NCBI GenBank assembly: GCA_937927335.1
Contig: CALBDU010000011.1
Span: 1 to 30,906, forward strand
DNA: 30,906 nucleotides
Reading direction: 5' to 3'
From: an uncultured Clostridium sp.
GTDB taxonomy: Bacteria; Bacillota; Clostridia; Clostridiales; Clostridiaceae
Each line of letters opens with the position of its first letter. The stretch's first letter is position 1. The position numbers and the translations under genes were made by a program. The notes beneath the pieces were generated by a model that saw only the letters and a program-made list of their open reading frames with translations, did not search any database and was not told where the DNA came from. Shown here one piece after another: positions 7,150 to 14,608 of this stretch.

Positions 7150-8361
7150 ATGAGTACAAATATTAAAAAGTATTTTCCGACGGCTATAGCGCTTTACTTC
7201 ACCTATTTCATTCACGGTATTGGAGTGTCAATTTTATCACAGTACAAACAGAGTTTTGCTGGTGCATGGGGAGCACAAAAATTAGCAACAGGTACCTTTG
7301 ATGTAAGTATAGTTCTCGCAGTAGTTGCAGCATTAGGGCTTGGACGTCTTATAACACTTCCTATATCAGGTCCTTTGTCTGATAAATTTGGGAGAAGAAT
7401 TTCAGGATTAATTGGTGTTGTTTTATATACAGCATATTTTATTGGTATAGCTTTTGCACCAAATATGTCAGTTGCATATTTCTTCGCACTGCTAGGCGGA
7501 GCAGCAAACTCCTTCCTTGATACTTGCGTAACTCCTACACTTTTGGAGATATTTACTGAATCCGGAGATGTAGCAAATATGTTCACAAAGTTCTCAATTT
7601 CCATCGGACAGTTTGTGCTTCCATTTATGATCGGCTTTGTTGCAGCTTCACATATGTCCTATACAACACTGTTCTATTTAGCTGGTGCAGCTATAGCGAT
7701 AGACGGACTTCTGATTTTATTCCTGCCATTCCCTAAGATGAATGCGGCAAAGGAAGGTGAAGCTCCGGTCAAAAAGGAAAAAATGAAGTTTACACCAGTG
7801 AGTATTGCCGTTATATCTCTAGGCTTTACTATTACTTCAACATTCCAGCTCTGGCTGAACTGCAATCAGGAATTAGGAAAGCTTTATGGTCTTGCTAATC
7901 CTAAGGATATACAATCATACTATGCGATGGGAACAATGGTTGCAATACTGGTAACTGCAGTGTTGGTTAAAAAAGTGCTTAAACCAGTTCATATACTTGT
8001 ACTTTATCCTTTAATATCCTTTGTTATGCTGGGAATAGTATATTTTGTAAGAACACCTCAAATATGCCTGGTGGCTGGATTTGTACTTGGCTATGCAGCA
8101 GCAGGCGGAGTACTTCAGCTGGCAGTATCCACTGCAAACTCCTTCTTTCCTACAAATAAGGGCAAGATTACCTCAATAGTTATGATAGCATCAAGTATTG
8201 CCAACTTTGTAATATTAAATGTGGCAGGTATACTTTCCAAGGCAGGCGGTGCTGCTAACGGTCCATTATATGTAATTTTGCTTAACATGGGTGTTACCCT
8301 TGTAGGTATATTGATTGCAATATATGTGAATATACAATTTAAAAAGCAGGGATTAGCATAA
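7150..8361 (+). CDS. MFS transporter of the YdiN/YdiM type, likely quinate/shikimate carrier
   Basis: A 403-aa major-facilitator protein rich in hydrophobic segments, consistent with 12 transmembrane helices, with the loop 2-3 signature GPLSDKFGRR at 74-83. Several stretches match what I recall of E. coli YdiN: YFTYFIHGIGV near the N-terminus, SYYAMGTMV, AAGGVLQLAVSTANSFFP and KITSIVMIASSIANFVI. In E. coli ydiN adjoins ydiB and aroD, and homologues of both occur in this cluster. A proton-driven carrier for quinate, shikimate or a reduced product is therefore likely; import versus export cannot be told. The ATG follows AAAGGAG. It is the last gene before the hairpin at 8416-8444. Confidence 0.85.
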   Translation: MSTNIKKYFPTAIALYFTYFIHGIGVSILSQYKQSFAGAWGAQKLATGTFDVSIVLAVVAALGLGRLITLPISGPLSDKFGRRISGLIGVVLYTAYFIGIAFAPNMSVAYFFALLGGAANSFLDTCVTPTLLEIFTESGDVANMFTKFSISIGQFVLPFMIGFVAASHMSYTTLFYLAGAAIAIDGLLILFLPFPKMNAAKEGEAPVKKEKMKFTPVSIAVISLGFTITSTFQLWLNCNQELGKLYGLANPKDIQSYYAMGTMVAILVTAVLVKKVLKPVHILVLYPLISFVMLGIVYFVRTPQICLVAGFVLGYAAAGGVLQLAVSTANSFFPTNKGKITSIVMIASSIANFVILNVAGILSKAGGAANGPLYVILLNMGVTLVGILIAIYVNIQFKKQGLA

Positions 8362-8370
8362 ACCAAATCA

Positions 8371-8399
8371 TTGAATAAACAGCTGTTTTAAGCTATAAT
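8371..8399 (+). promoter_or_regulatory. Candidate aroK promoter with palindromic operator in the spacer
   Basis: -35 TTGAAT (8371-8376), 17-nt spacer, -10 TATAAT (8394-8399). The spacer contains a perfect 12-bp palindrome AAACAGCTGTTT (8377-8388), a natural place for a repressor. The transcript would start near 8406, about 10 nt before the terminator hairpin at 8416. Confidence 0.6.
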
Positions 8400-8415
8400 A
8401 ATCCTATAAGCAGAG

Positions 8416-8444
8416 ACGCTGACTATATTTAGTCAGCGTTTTTT
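8416..8444 (+). terminator. Terminator between MFS gene and aroK, possibly also a leader attenuator
   Basis: A perfect 10-bp stem ACGCTGACTA (8416-8425) / TAGTCAGCGT (8430-8439) has a 4-nt loop and is followed by five more T. It ends the MFS operon. Because the promoter at 8371-8399 lies upstream of it, it would also sit in the aroK leader. Confidence 0.85.
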
Positions 8445-8469
8445 ATGTTAAAAGGCTGGTGAATTTATA

Positions 8470-9003
8470 GTGAAGGAATTACAAAGACCAATGGTAAATA
8501 TTATACTGATAGGTTTTATGGGTGCAGGTAAAACCACCGTATCTGGCTATCTAAGCAAGATCCTTGGTATGGAAAGAATTGAAATAGACGATTTAATTGC
8601 AGCAAAAGAGGGAATGTGTATAGCTAATATTTTTAAAAAATATGGTGAGGAGTACTTCAGGAACTGTGAAAGTAACACTTTGAAGGAGCTTCAGAAAAAG
8701 AACAACCTGGTGGTATCCTGTGGCGGAGGAATAGTGCTTCGGGATGAAAACATAATAAATATGAAAAAGCTAGGCAGTGTAGTGCTTTTGACAGCTACAC
8801 CGGAAACCACCTATGAAAGGGTGAAGGACAGCTCTGAAAGGCCTATTCTGAATAATAATATGAATATAGAGTTCATTTCAGGCCTTATGGAAAAGAGGAG
8901 AGAGAGATATTTAAAGGCAGCGGATATTATCATTAGCACAGACAATAAGACCATAGAGCAAATATGTGAAGAGATAGTAAAAAAGCTTACCGCCATAGAA
9001 TAA
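8470..9003 (+). CDS. aroK: Shikimate kinase
   Basis: A 177-aa P-loop kinase that phosphorylates shikimate at the 3-OH. Walker A GFMGAGKTT is at 16-24, the shikimate-binding IDD pair follows in EIDDLI, then FRNCE with its Arg, the CGGGIV Walker-B-like loop, and RPIL of the lid with a downstream RRERYLKAAD. The length is normal for AroK. The GTG at 8470 has a partial GGTG ribosome site. The ATG at 8491 is a possible alternative with AAGGA about 13 nt upstream, and would still keep the P-loop. No other chorismate-branch genes are nearby, so this kinase may let imported or internally formed shikimate enter aromatic amino-acid synthesis, making it the anabolic exit of the cluster. Confidence 0.92.
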   Translation: MKELQRPMVNIILIGFMGAGKTTVSGYLSKILGMERIEIDDLIAAKEGMCIANIFKKYGEEYFRNCESNTLKELQKKNNLVVSCGGGIVLRDENIINMKKLGSVVLLTATPETTYERVKDSSERPILNNNMNIEFISGLMEKRRERYLKAADIIISTDNKTIEQICEEIVKKLTAIE

Positions 9004-9007
9004 ATTT

Positions 9008-9038
9008 AAGGCTGTCCACAATTTAGCGGACAGCCTTT
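9008..9038. terminator. Convergent terminator of aroK and the flavoenzyme-2 operon
   Basis: A 10-bp stem AAGGCTGTCC (9008-9017) / GGACAGCCTT (9028-9037) lies between convergent stops at 9003 and 9046. The U-tracts are short in both directions (TTTA on plus, TTAAATTT on minus). Confidence 0.75.
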
Positions 9039-9045
9039 ATGAATA

Positions 9046-11049
9046 CTATTTGAATGCACCTATTACTTCTAAGGTTTTAACAATATTTCTGCCTTCCTCA
9101 ACGCCGTTTATAATTCTTCGAACTCTGGAGCTGTCTCCTATATTAAGAAGCTTGGCTCCGTTTTCTGAAGCATATTTTTCTATAGCGGGGAACTCAGCGT
9201 TTTCCGATCTCATTCCAAGACATACGAAGCCATAATCGAAGCTTATATCTACAACGGCACCTTCCTTGGTTTTAATAGTGAAGGAATCGTCATTGACAGT
9301 TTGAAGTGCTGTATTAGTCATTACCTTAACGTTATGAACCTTCATGGTATTATACATATCCAGTTTTGTGTTAGTATCCAGGTCCTTTCCTACTACAGGA
9401 AGCATTTCTATAACTGCAACATCTGCGCCTCTTTCAGCAAAGAATTCAACTACATCTAAACCAACTGCTCCGCCACCTACTACAACCACTTTTTTGTCTT
9501 TGCAGTCTCCGTAGGTATCAACAGAATTAATAAATCCGAAGGTGGACTTAACCTTTGAGCCTTCCTTATCAACACGGTCCTTTAAGCCCGCTATTGGAGG
9601 AAGAAGAGGTTTAGAGCCTGTGGCATTTACTATAATATCCGGTTTAACTGTATCCAGTGCTTCTGCAACAGCTTTAGTCTTTAGCTTAATAGTAAGGTTT
9701 GGCAATGCTGCTGCCCTGTTTTCCATATATTCTGTAAAGTAATGGATTCTATTCTTTGCTGGAATTGTTCCAATCATCCAGGCTAACCCGCCTAATCTGT
9801 CTTTTTCGTCAAAAAGGGTTACATTACAGCCTACTTCTGCTGCTGTGCAGGCTGCCTCCAATCCGGCTGTGCCCGCTCCAATAACAGCTACATTGATAGC
9901 CGTTTTAACCTGTTTGTCCTTATATGCATCTTCATTTAAAAGATCAGGGTTTATTGTGCATCTTATGGGTTGGGATTTTGCAAGACGATGGTCTGCGCAG
10001 CCTATATTACAGGATATACATCTTCTTAAAAGCTTTTCCTGACCTTCAGCTACTTTGTTTGCCCAATATGGCTCGGCTATAAGGCCTCTGCCCATGGCAA
10101 TAAGGTCGGCGTCACCTTTTGCTATTACATCCTCTGCAACCTCAGGTGAACGGAAGTTACCTGAAGTTATTACAGGTTTGTTGAAGGTTTCCCTGAATGC
10201 CTTAGCCATGTAGCTTCTCCACCCTTCAGCAAGACTCATCTTATCATGCTGAAGATAGAGATTGTCATTTTGAGCTATGGATATGTTCAGAAAATCTACC
10301 TTTTCCTGCATATATTTCATTAACTCAAGTGAATCCTCCAGTGTATTTCCGCCCTTTATCATGTCATCAGCACTTATTCTGATTGATATTGGGAATCTTG
10401 GTCCTACTGCATTTCGTACACTTTCTATAACCATTACAGCAAATCTTGCTCTGTTTTCGGCGCTGCCGCCAAATTCATCAGTTCTGTTATTAAATAATGG
10501 TGAAAGGAACTGGTTAAGAAGATAGGAGTGGCCTCCATGAATTTCTACGGAGTCAAATCCAGCCAGCTGTGCTCTTGCAGCAGCTTCTCCATATTTTCTT
10601 GCTATTTCCTTCATTTCTTCAACAGTTAATGGTCTTGGTACTGCACCACCGGTTTTGGAGGGTATATTAGATGATGATACAGGTTGAACCCCATTCAGTC
10701 TTAATGCAAAGGCTGATGCGCCCGCGTGGTTAAGCTGGATGGATACCTTGGCTCCATAAGCATGGAGCCTTTCAACTAATGTATAAAGGCCTGGCACATA
10801 TTGATTATCATCGATCCTGCATTGCTTTGTTCCATTTGTTCCCATAGGAAAGTCCACACAGGCATTTTCAACTATGATAAGTCCTGTACCGCCTTTCGCT
10901 CTTAGTTCATAATATTTAATCATCTCTTCGGATACTTCAGCACTTACAGTAGCGAAGTTGCTTCCAATTGGGGGCATAACTGTTCTATTTCTTAAAGTCA
11001 TGCCGTTGATGGTTATTGGTGATAAAAGATTAGAGTATTTGTTATTCAT
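9046..11049 (-). CDS. OYE-family Fe-S flavoenzyme, 2-enoate reductase type, 2
   Basis: A 667-aa enzyme with the full enoate-reductase layout: OYE barrel (about 1-335) with VEIHGGHSYLLNQFLSP (Y176) and NNRTDEFGG, a [4Fe-4S] site C344-x2-C347-x3-C351-x12-C364, then FAD- and NAD(P)H-type folds with GAGTAG at 391 and GGGAVG at 525. Length and arrangement resemble clostridial 2-enoate and cinnamate reductases. It differs clearly from flavoenzyme 1 in sequence, so the two are unlikely to be simple duplicates with one substrate. It is the third gene of a minus-strand unit: aroE3, aroD, this gene, with 31 nt separating it from aroD and AGGAGG before its ATG. Reduction of the C=C of 3-dehydroshikimate or of a dehydrated successor is the favoured but unproven role. 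Confidence 0.9.
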   Translation of the reverse strand: MNNKYSNLLSPITINGMTLRNRTVMPPIGSNFATVSAEVSEEMIKYYELRAKGGTGLIIVENACVDFPMGTNGTKQCRIDDNQYVPGLYTLVERLHAYGAKVSIQLNHAGASAFALRLNGVQPVSSSNIPSKTGGAVPRPLTVEEMKEIARKYGEAAARAQLAGFDSVEIHGGHSYLLNQFLSPLFNNRTDEFGGSAENRARFAVMVIESVRNAVGPRFPISIRISADDMIKGGNTLEDSLELMKYMQEKVDFLNISIAQNDNLYLQHDKMSLAEGWRSYMAKAFRETFNKPVITSGNFRSPEVAEDVIAKGDADLIAMGRGLIAEPYWANKVAEGQEKLLRRCISCNIGCADHRLAKSQPIRCTINPDLLNEDAYKDKQVKTAINVAVIGAGTAGLEAACTAAEVGCNVTLFDEKDRLGGLAWMIGTIPAKNRIHYFTEYMENRAAALPNLTIKLKTKAVAEALDTVKPDIIVNATGSKPLLPPIAGLKDRVDKEGSKVKSTFGFINSVDTYGDCKDKKVVVVGGGAVGLDVVEFFAERGADVAVIEMLPVVGKDLDTNTKLDMYNTMKVHNVKVMTNTALQTVNDDSFTIKTKEGAVVDISFDYGFVCLGMRSENAEFPAIEKYASENGAKLLNIGDSSRVRRIINGVEEGRNIVKTLEVIGAFK

Positions 11050-11080
11050 TTTATCCTCCTTGGACAGGCTATCTATATAA

Positions 11081-11836
11081 TTAGGACAGCTTTAGTAAAT
11101 TTAAAATATTTCTAACATCTTTTACGCTAACCTGACCTGGTGCGGATACCTGTCTGGCGGCGGCAAAAGTCATGCAGGAGCCGAATAGTTCCCCTGACAA
11201 TCTTGATATTACACCAAGAGATGCCATGGACATGGTTATACAGGGACGATCCCCTTTATTTCTTTTCATATCCAGGGTGGCACTGAGCAATGTCAGTACA
11301 TCCTCTTCACATTGTGGCATTACAGCTATCTTTGTAATATCAGCATCATACTCCTGCATTTTTATTAGTCTGCTGACAATTTCATCTTTGGCGGGAGTCT
11401 TGAAAAAGTCATGATTTGACATAACAACTTTTACATTATATTTCTTAGCTAGTTTAACAAGGTTTATAATTTCTTCCGGAGTGCTAAACAGTTCAACATC
11501 TACCAGGTCTATGGCTCCGCTTTCTATAGCAGCCTTATTAAGAGCAAAATACTTTTCTTCCGGCATTTCATGAACGCCGCCTTCCTTTGCTGTTCTGAAA
11601 GTAAACAGAAGAGGTTTATTGTAGCTTTCTCTAATTTTTTTCAGAAGGCTCAGGACCTTTGAAAAGTCTTCAACAGACTCATAGTGGTCCACCCTAAACT
11701 CAGCAAGGTCAAAATCCACTGAGCTTAAGAAATTTACTTCATCAAGTATTTCTGTTTCTGTTTTTCCAACTAAAGGAACGCATATTTTAGGTGCACCTTC
11801 ATTGAAGGTAACATTTTTTACTTGAACTGTTTTCAT
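11081..11836 (-). CDS. aroD: Type I 3-dehydroquinate dehydratase
   Basis: A 251-aa class I dehydroquinase that interconverts 3-dehydroquinate and 3-dehydroshikimate through a Schiff base. Catalytic H142 is in MSNHDF and the Schiff-base K169 in ITKIAVMPQ. Substrate-binding EFRVD (46-50), TFRT (79-82), SRLSGELFGS (211-220) and APGQ (232-235) are all present, so the enzyme looks intact. It lies 18 nt behind aroE3 and 31 nt before the flavoenzyme gene. An AAAGGAG ribosome site precedes the ATG. Adjacency to a YdiB-like gene mirrors E. coli ydiB-aroD. In this setting it can link the quinate and shikimate branches, the reverse of its biosynthetic use being equally possible. Confidence 0.95.
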   Translation of the reverse strand: MKTVQVKNVTFNEGAPKICVPLVGKTETEILDEVNFLSSVDFDLAEFRVDHYESVEDFSKVLSLLKKIRESYNKPLLFTFRTAKEGGVHEMPEEKYFALNKAAIESGAIDLVDVELFSTPEEIINLVKLAKKYNVKVVMSNHDFFKTPAKDEIVSRLIKMQEYDADITKIAVMPQCEEDVLTLLSATLDMKRNKGDRPCITMSMASLGVISRLSGELFGSCMTFAAARQVSAPGQVSVKDVRNILNLLKLS

Positions 11837-11854
11837 ATTTTTACTCCTTTATAA

Positions 11855-12736
11855 TTAAAATAAAACATCTTTCATATAATCTACCGGCATATCATGGCCT
11901 GTAAACAGTTTAAATGCAGCAGCTCCCTGATACAACATCATTCCAAGGCCATTAATGGCTTTTTTGCAGCCGGCTTCCTTTGCAATAGACAGGAGCTTTG
12001 ATTCTAATGGTGAGTATATGCAGTCAAAAACTACTAATTCAGGTCTTAGCATTGCAGGATCAATAATAAGGGACTGTCCTTCCAGGGGCTTCATTCCTAC
12101 ACCTGTAGCATTTATGAGGATATCGCTGGCAGCAATTTCTTCTCTTAGCTTTGCCTGATCCTCCAGAGCATATAGTGTCGCCTTGCAGTCTGTTTTTTCA
12201 TTCACTACTTTAACAGTTTCCTTAGCCCCAGGTATGAATTGGTCATCACGGTTGAAAATGGATAATTCAGCTGCTCCATCCAAGGCTGATTGTACTATTA
12301 TAGCAGTTCCTGCACCGCCTGTACCTAAAATTGTTATTTTCTTTCCTTTAACTTCAACACCTTCTTCAGCAAGAGCACGCATGCAGCCAATGCCGTCGGT
12401 GATATGTCCTGTAAGCACTCCATTGTCATTTACTACTGTATTAACAGTTTTTGTTAATTGGGATGCCTCTGAAAGTTTGTCTAAATACTTAACAATTTTC
12501 TGCTTGTTTGGCATTGAAACATTGCAGCCTCTGATTCTCATAGCTCGCAGCCCTTTAACGGCATCTTCAAGACCTTCATTATCTACTTCTAGTGCAACAT
12601 AAACATAGTCAAGACCTAATTTTTTAAATGCTTCATTGTGCATAGTTGGTGACATGCTGTGTCTGATTGGATAAGCCAATAATCCGATTAGCTCAGTATG
12701 TCCTGTTACTCTTTCTGTAACTGGTATTTTTCCCAT
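11855..12736 (-). CDS. ydiB: YdiB-like quinate/shikimate dehydrogenase, paralogue 3
   Basis: At 293 aa this is the copy closest to what I recall of E. coli YdiB: ELIGLLAYPIRHSMSP, RGCNVSMPNKQ, NTVVNDNGVLTGHITDG, FNRDDQF and VGMKPLEGQS all have direct counterparts there. Catalytic K78 is in SMPNK, D114 in TDG, GTGGAG starts at 138, and D165 occupies the NAD-accepting position. The usual VGAVNT before the strand is changed to TKTVNT. It is first in the operon with aroD and flavoenzyme 2 and divergent from lysR2. I expect NAD-dependent oxidation of quinate and/or shikimate as the entry step. The symbol is by homology, not by proven substrate. Confidence 0.92.
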   Translation of the reverse strand: MGKIPVTERVTGHTELIGLLAYPIRHSMSPTMHNEAFKKLGLDYVYVALEVDNEGLEDAVKGLRAMRIRGCNVSMPNKQKIVKYLDKLSEASQLTKTVNTVVNDNGVLTGHITDGIGCMRALAEEGVEVKGKKITILGTGGAGTAIIVQSALDGAAELSIFNRDDQFIPGAKETVKVVNEKTDCKATLYALEDQAKLREEIAASDILINATGVGMKPLEGQSLIIDPAMLRPELVVFDCIYSPLESKLLSIAKEAGCKKAINGLGMMLYQGAAAFKLFTGHDMPVDYMKDVLF

Positions 12737-12804
12737 TATAAATTCCTCCTAAAAATATATTCTCATGTAATCCATTACTTTGTTATTTTTTTATCTCTAA
12801 GTTT

Positions 12805-12834
12805 AGTATAAATAACATTAATTCATAAGTCTAA
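12805..12834 (-). promoter_or_regulatory. Promoter of the aroE3-aroD-flavoenzyme 2 operon
   Basis: On the minus strand: -35 TTAGAC (12834-12829), 18-nt spacer, -10 TATACT (12810-12805). The start of transcription would be near 12798, about 60 nt before the aroE3 ATG. Confidence 0.65.
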
Positions 12835-12853
12835 TAGATACTTTGCTCGAATT

Positions 12854-12872
12854 TTATAGTTAATTTCTATAA
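12854..12872. promoter_or_regulatory. Candidate LysR 2 operator
   Basis: A perfect inverted repeat TTATAG-N7-CTATAA spans 19 bp and includes a T-N11-A core typical of LysR binding sites. It lies in the lysR2/aroE3 gap, about 20 bp upstream of the aroE3 -35 and 34 bp before the lysR2 ATG, so it would overlap the lysR2 promoter. It is unlike the 32-bp element of the lysR1 side. Confidence 0.65.
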
Positions 12873-12905
12873 TTTGTGATAGAATCAAAGCAAGGAGGGA
12901 TTAGG

Positions 12906-13796
12906 ATGAATTTAAATCAATTATATTACTTTCAGAAGCTGGCAGAAATGCAGCATTTTACAAAAGCAGCTGAAGCGCTGTTTATTTCACAGCCTTCATT
13001 GACATATTCAATTAAAAGTCTGGAAAAGGAGCTGGATACTCCCCTCTTTGAAAAAAAAGGCAGAAATGTTGTATTAACTAAATACGGTCAGACATTTTAT
13101 GAATATGTAAACCGCAGCATATCCGAGCTGGAGGCAGGAGCAGAAATAGTAAAGAATTACGGAAGTCCCACATTTGGAGTTATTGATCTGGCGTTTATAT
13201 ACACCATGGGACATAAATTCATTCCTGACCTTGTATCCTCATTTTCAAAAAAGCCAGAAAACCAAAGCATTACATTTAACTTGTTGCAAAATACCAGCAG
13301 GGAAGTAATTGGTTATCTTAAAGAAGGAAAATGTGACATAGCATTTTCTTCATATATTGATAATGAAAAAAGCCTTACATTCAGACCTATTAAGGAAGAG
13401 GAGCTTGTAATCATAGTGTCGAAAGGGCACCCCCTGGCAGACAGGAAGGAAATAGATCTATTTGAGACAAAAGACTATCCATATATAGCCTATGGCGAAA
13501 ACAGCGGACTATATATTCCTATAAAGGATATTTTTGAAAGAAGCGGCTTTGAGCCAAATGTAAAATGCTATATTGAAGAGGATCACACCATATTCGGTTT
13601 TGTTGAAAATAACTACGGTATTGCCATGGTGCCACGTCTGAGAACCCTTTCCAGCTTTAATGTAGTACCAATATCCATAAAAAAGCCCGAAATAAAAAGA
13701 AATATTTATCTGGTTACGAACAAAGACAGGAGACTGGCTCCTGCACCACAAAAATTTCTTGACTTTATTCTAGATAATTATGTAAGAAAATTCTAA
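12906..13796 (+). CDS. LysR-type transcriptional regulator 2
   Basis: A 296-aa LysR regulator with N-terminal helix-turn-helix (NLNQLYYFQKLAEMQHFTKA, SQPSLTYSIKSLEKEL) and a C-terminal effector domain ending in a typical NYGIAMVPRL segment. The ATG at 12906 is preferred over one at 12876 because AAGGAGGG lies just upstream and it gives the standard LysR N-terminus. It is divergent from the aroE3-aroD-flavoenzyme operon, which it presumably controls through the 12854-12872 repeat. It is a recognisable paralogue of LysR 1 with the same order of motifs (KKGRNVVLTK versus KDGRNVVLTK), suggesting the two modules arose by duplication and then diverged in operator and probably inducer. Confidence 0.93.
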   Translation: MNLNQLYYFQKLAEMQHFTKAAEALFISQPSLTYSIKSLEKELDTPLFEKKGRNVVLTKYGQTFYEYVNRSISELEAGAEIVKNYGSPTFGVIDLAFIYTMGHKFIPDLVSSFSKKPENQSITFNLLQNTSREVIGYLKEGKCDIAFSSYIDNEKSLTFRPIKEEELVIIVSKGHPLADRKEIDLFETKDYPYIAYGENSGLYIPIKDIFERSGFEPNVKCYIEEDHTIFGFVENNYGIAMVPRLRTLSSFNVVPISIKKPEIKRNIYLVTNKDRRLAPAPQKFLDFILDNYVRKF

Positions 13797-13850
13797 AGTG
13801 TTATAATAAATATATACATCACAATATCTGGATAAGTCAAGGAGGTTATT

Positions 13851-14573
13851 ATGAGTATAGAAAAACTAAAGGATATAATTAAAAACAGCAGCAATATAGT
13901 TTTCTTCGGAGGGGCTGGAGTTTCCACTGAAAGCAATATTCCTGATTTCAGGTCTGAAAACGGCTTGTATAAAACCAGGGATAATAAAAGCTATGCTCCG
14001 GAAACAATGCTCAGTCACAGCTTCTTTGAAAGTCATACCCGGGAGTTTTATGATTTCTACAAAAACAAGATGATATATAAGGACGCTGTTCCAAACCACG
14101 CACATTATGCATTAACAAGGCTTGAGCAGGATAGTAAGCTGAAGGCAATAATCACTCAGAATATTGATGGACTTCACCAGGCATCAGGTTCGAAAAATGT
14201 ACTTGAGCTTCATGGCAGTGTCCACAGAAACTTCTGTACCAGATGCGGAAAATTCTTTGATTTGGAATATATTCTTAACAGCCCTGAGGTGCCTGTGTGT
14301 GACAAATGCGGAGGTGTCGTAAAGCCGGATGTTGTGCTTTACGAGGAAGCACTGGATATGGATGTGATAAACAGGGCGGTTAATTATATATCCAATGCCG
14401 ATGTACTTATTGTAGGGGGGACCTCTTTGGTGGTTTATCCTGCAGCAAATTTAGTTACATATTATAAAGGTAAAAAGCTTGTGCTTATAAACAAGTCCTC
14501 CACACCTTACGATAATAGGGCAAATCTTATTATCCATGACAGCATAGGAACGGTTATGAAAAATATAATATAA
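13851..14573 (+). CDS. NAD-dependent protein deacylase (sirtuin, CobB/Sir2 type)
   Basis: A 240-aa Sir2 protein. The NAD-binding GAGVSTESNIPDFR (21-34), TQNIDGLH (102-109), catalytic H121 in LELHGSVH, a zinc site C129-x2-C132 and C150-x2-C153, and VKPDVVLYEEAL (157-168) are all intact. It should remove acetyl or other acyl groups from lysines in the cytoplasm. AAGGAGG precedes the ATG. It lies 54 nt downstream of lysR2 with no terminator seen between, so some read-through from lysR2 is possible, though a functional tie to the hydroaromatic cluster is not shown. Confidence 0.94.
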   Translation: MSIEKLKDIIKNSSNIVFFGGAGVSTESNIPDFRSENGLYKTRDNKSYAPETMLSHSFFESHTREFYDFYKNKMIYKDAVPNHAHYALTRLEQDSKLKAIITQNIDGLHQASGSKNVLELHGSVHRNFCTRCGKFFDLEYILNSPEVPVCDKCGGVVKPDVVLYEEALDMDVINRAVNYISNADVLIVGGTSLVVYPAANLVTYYKGKKLVLINKSSTPYDNRANLIIHDSIGTVMKNII

Positions 14574-14575
14574 AC

Positions 14576-14608
14576 AAAAGGGATGGTTCAAATTTGACCA
14601 TCCCTTTA
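14576..14608. terminator. Bidirectional terminator between the sirtuin and msrA
   Basis: An 11-bp stem AAAGGGATGGT / ACCATCCCTTT has an inner CAA/TTG extension interrupted by one bulged T. A-rich and T-rich flanks serve both strands. It overlaps the msrA stop at 14606. Confidence 0.8.

Noticed and set aside
1235..12736. Reading the cluster as an ordinary chorismate biosynthesis operon
   Set aside because: aroA, aroB, aroC, aroF and pheA are absent, dehydrogenases are triplicated with NAD-type loops, and reductases, a carrier and LysR regulators are present instead.
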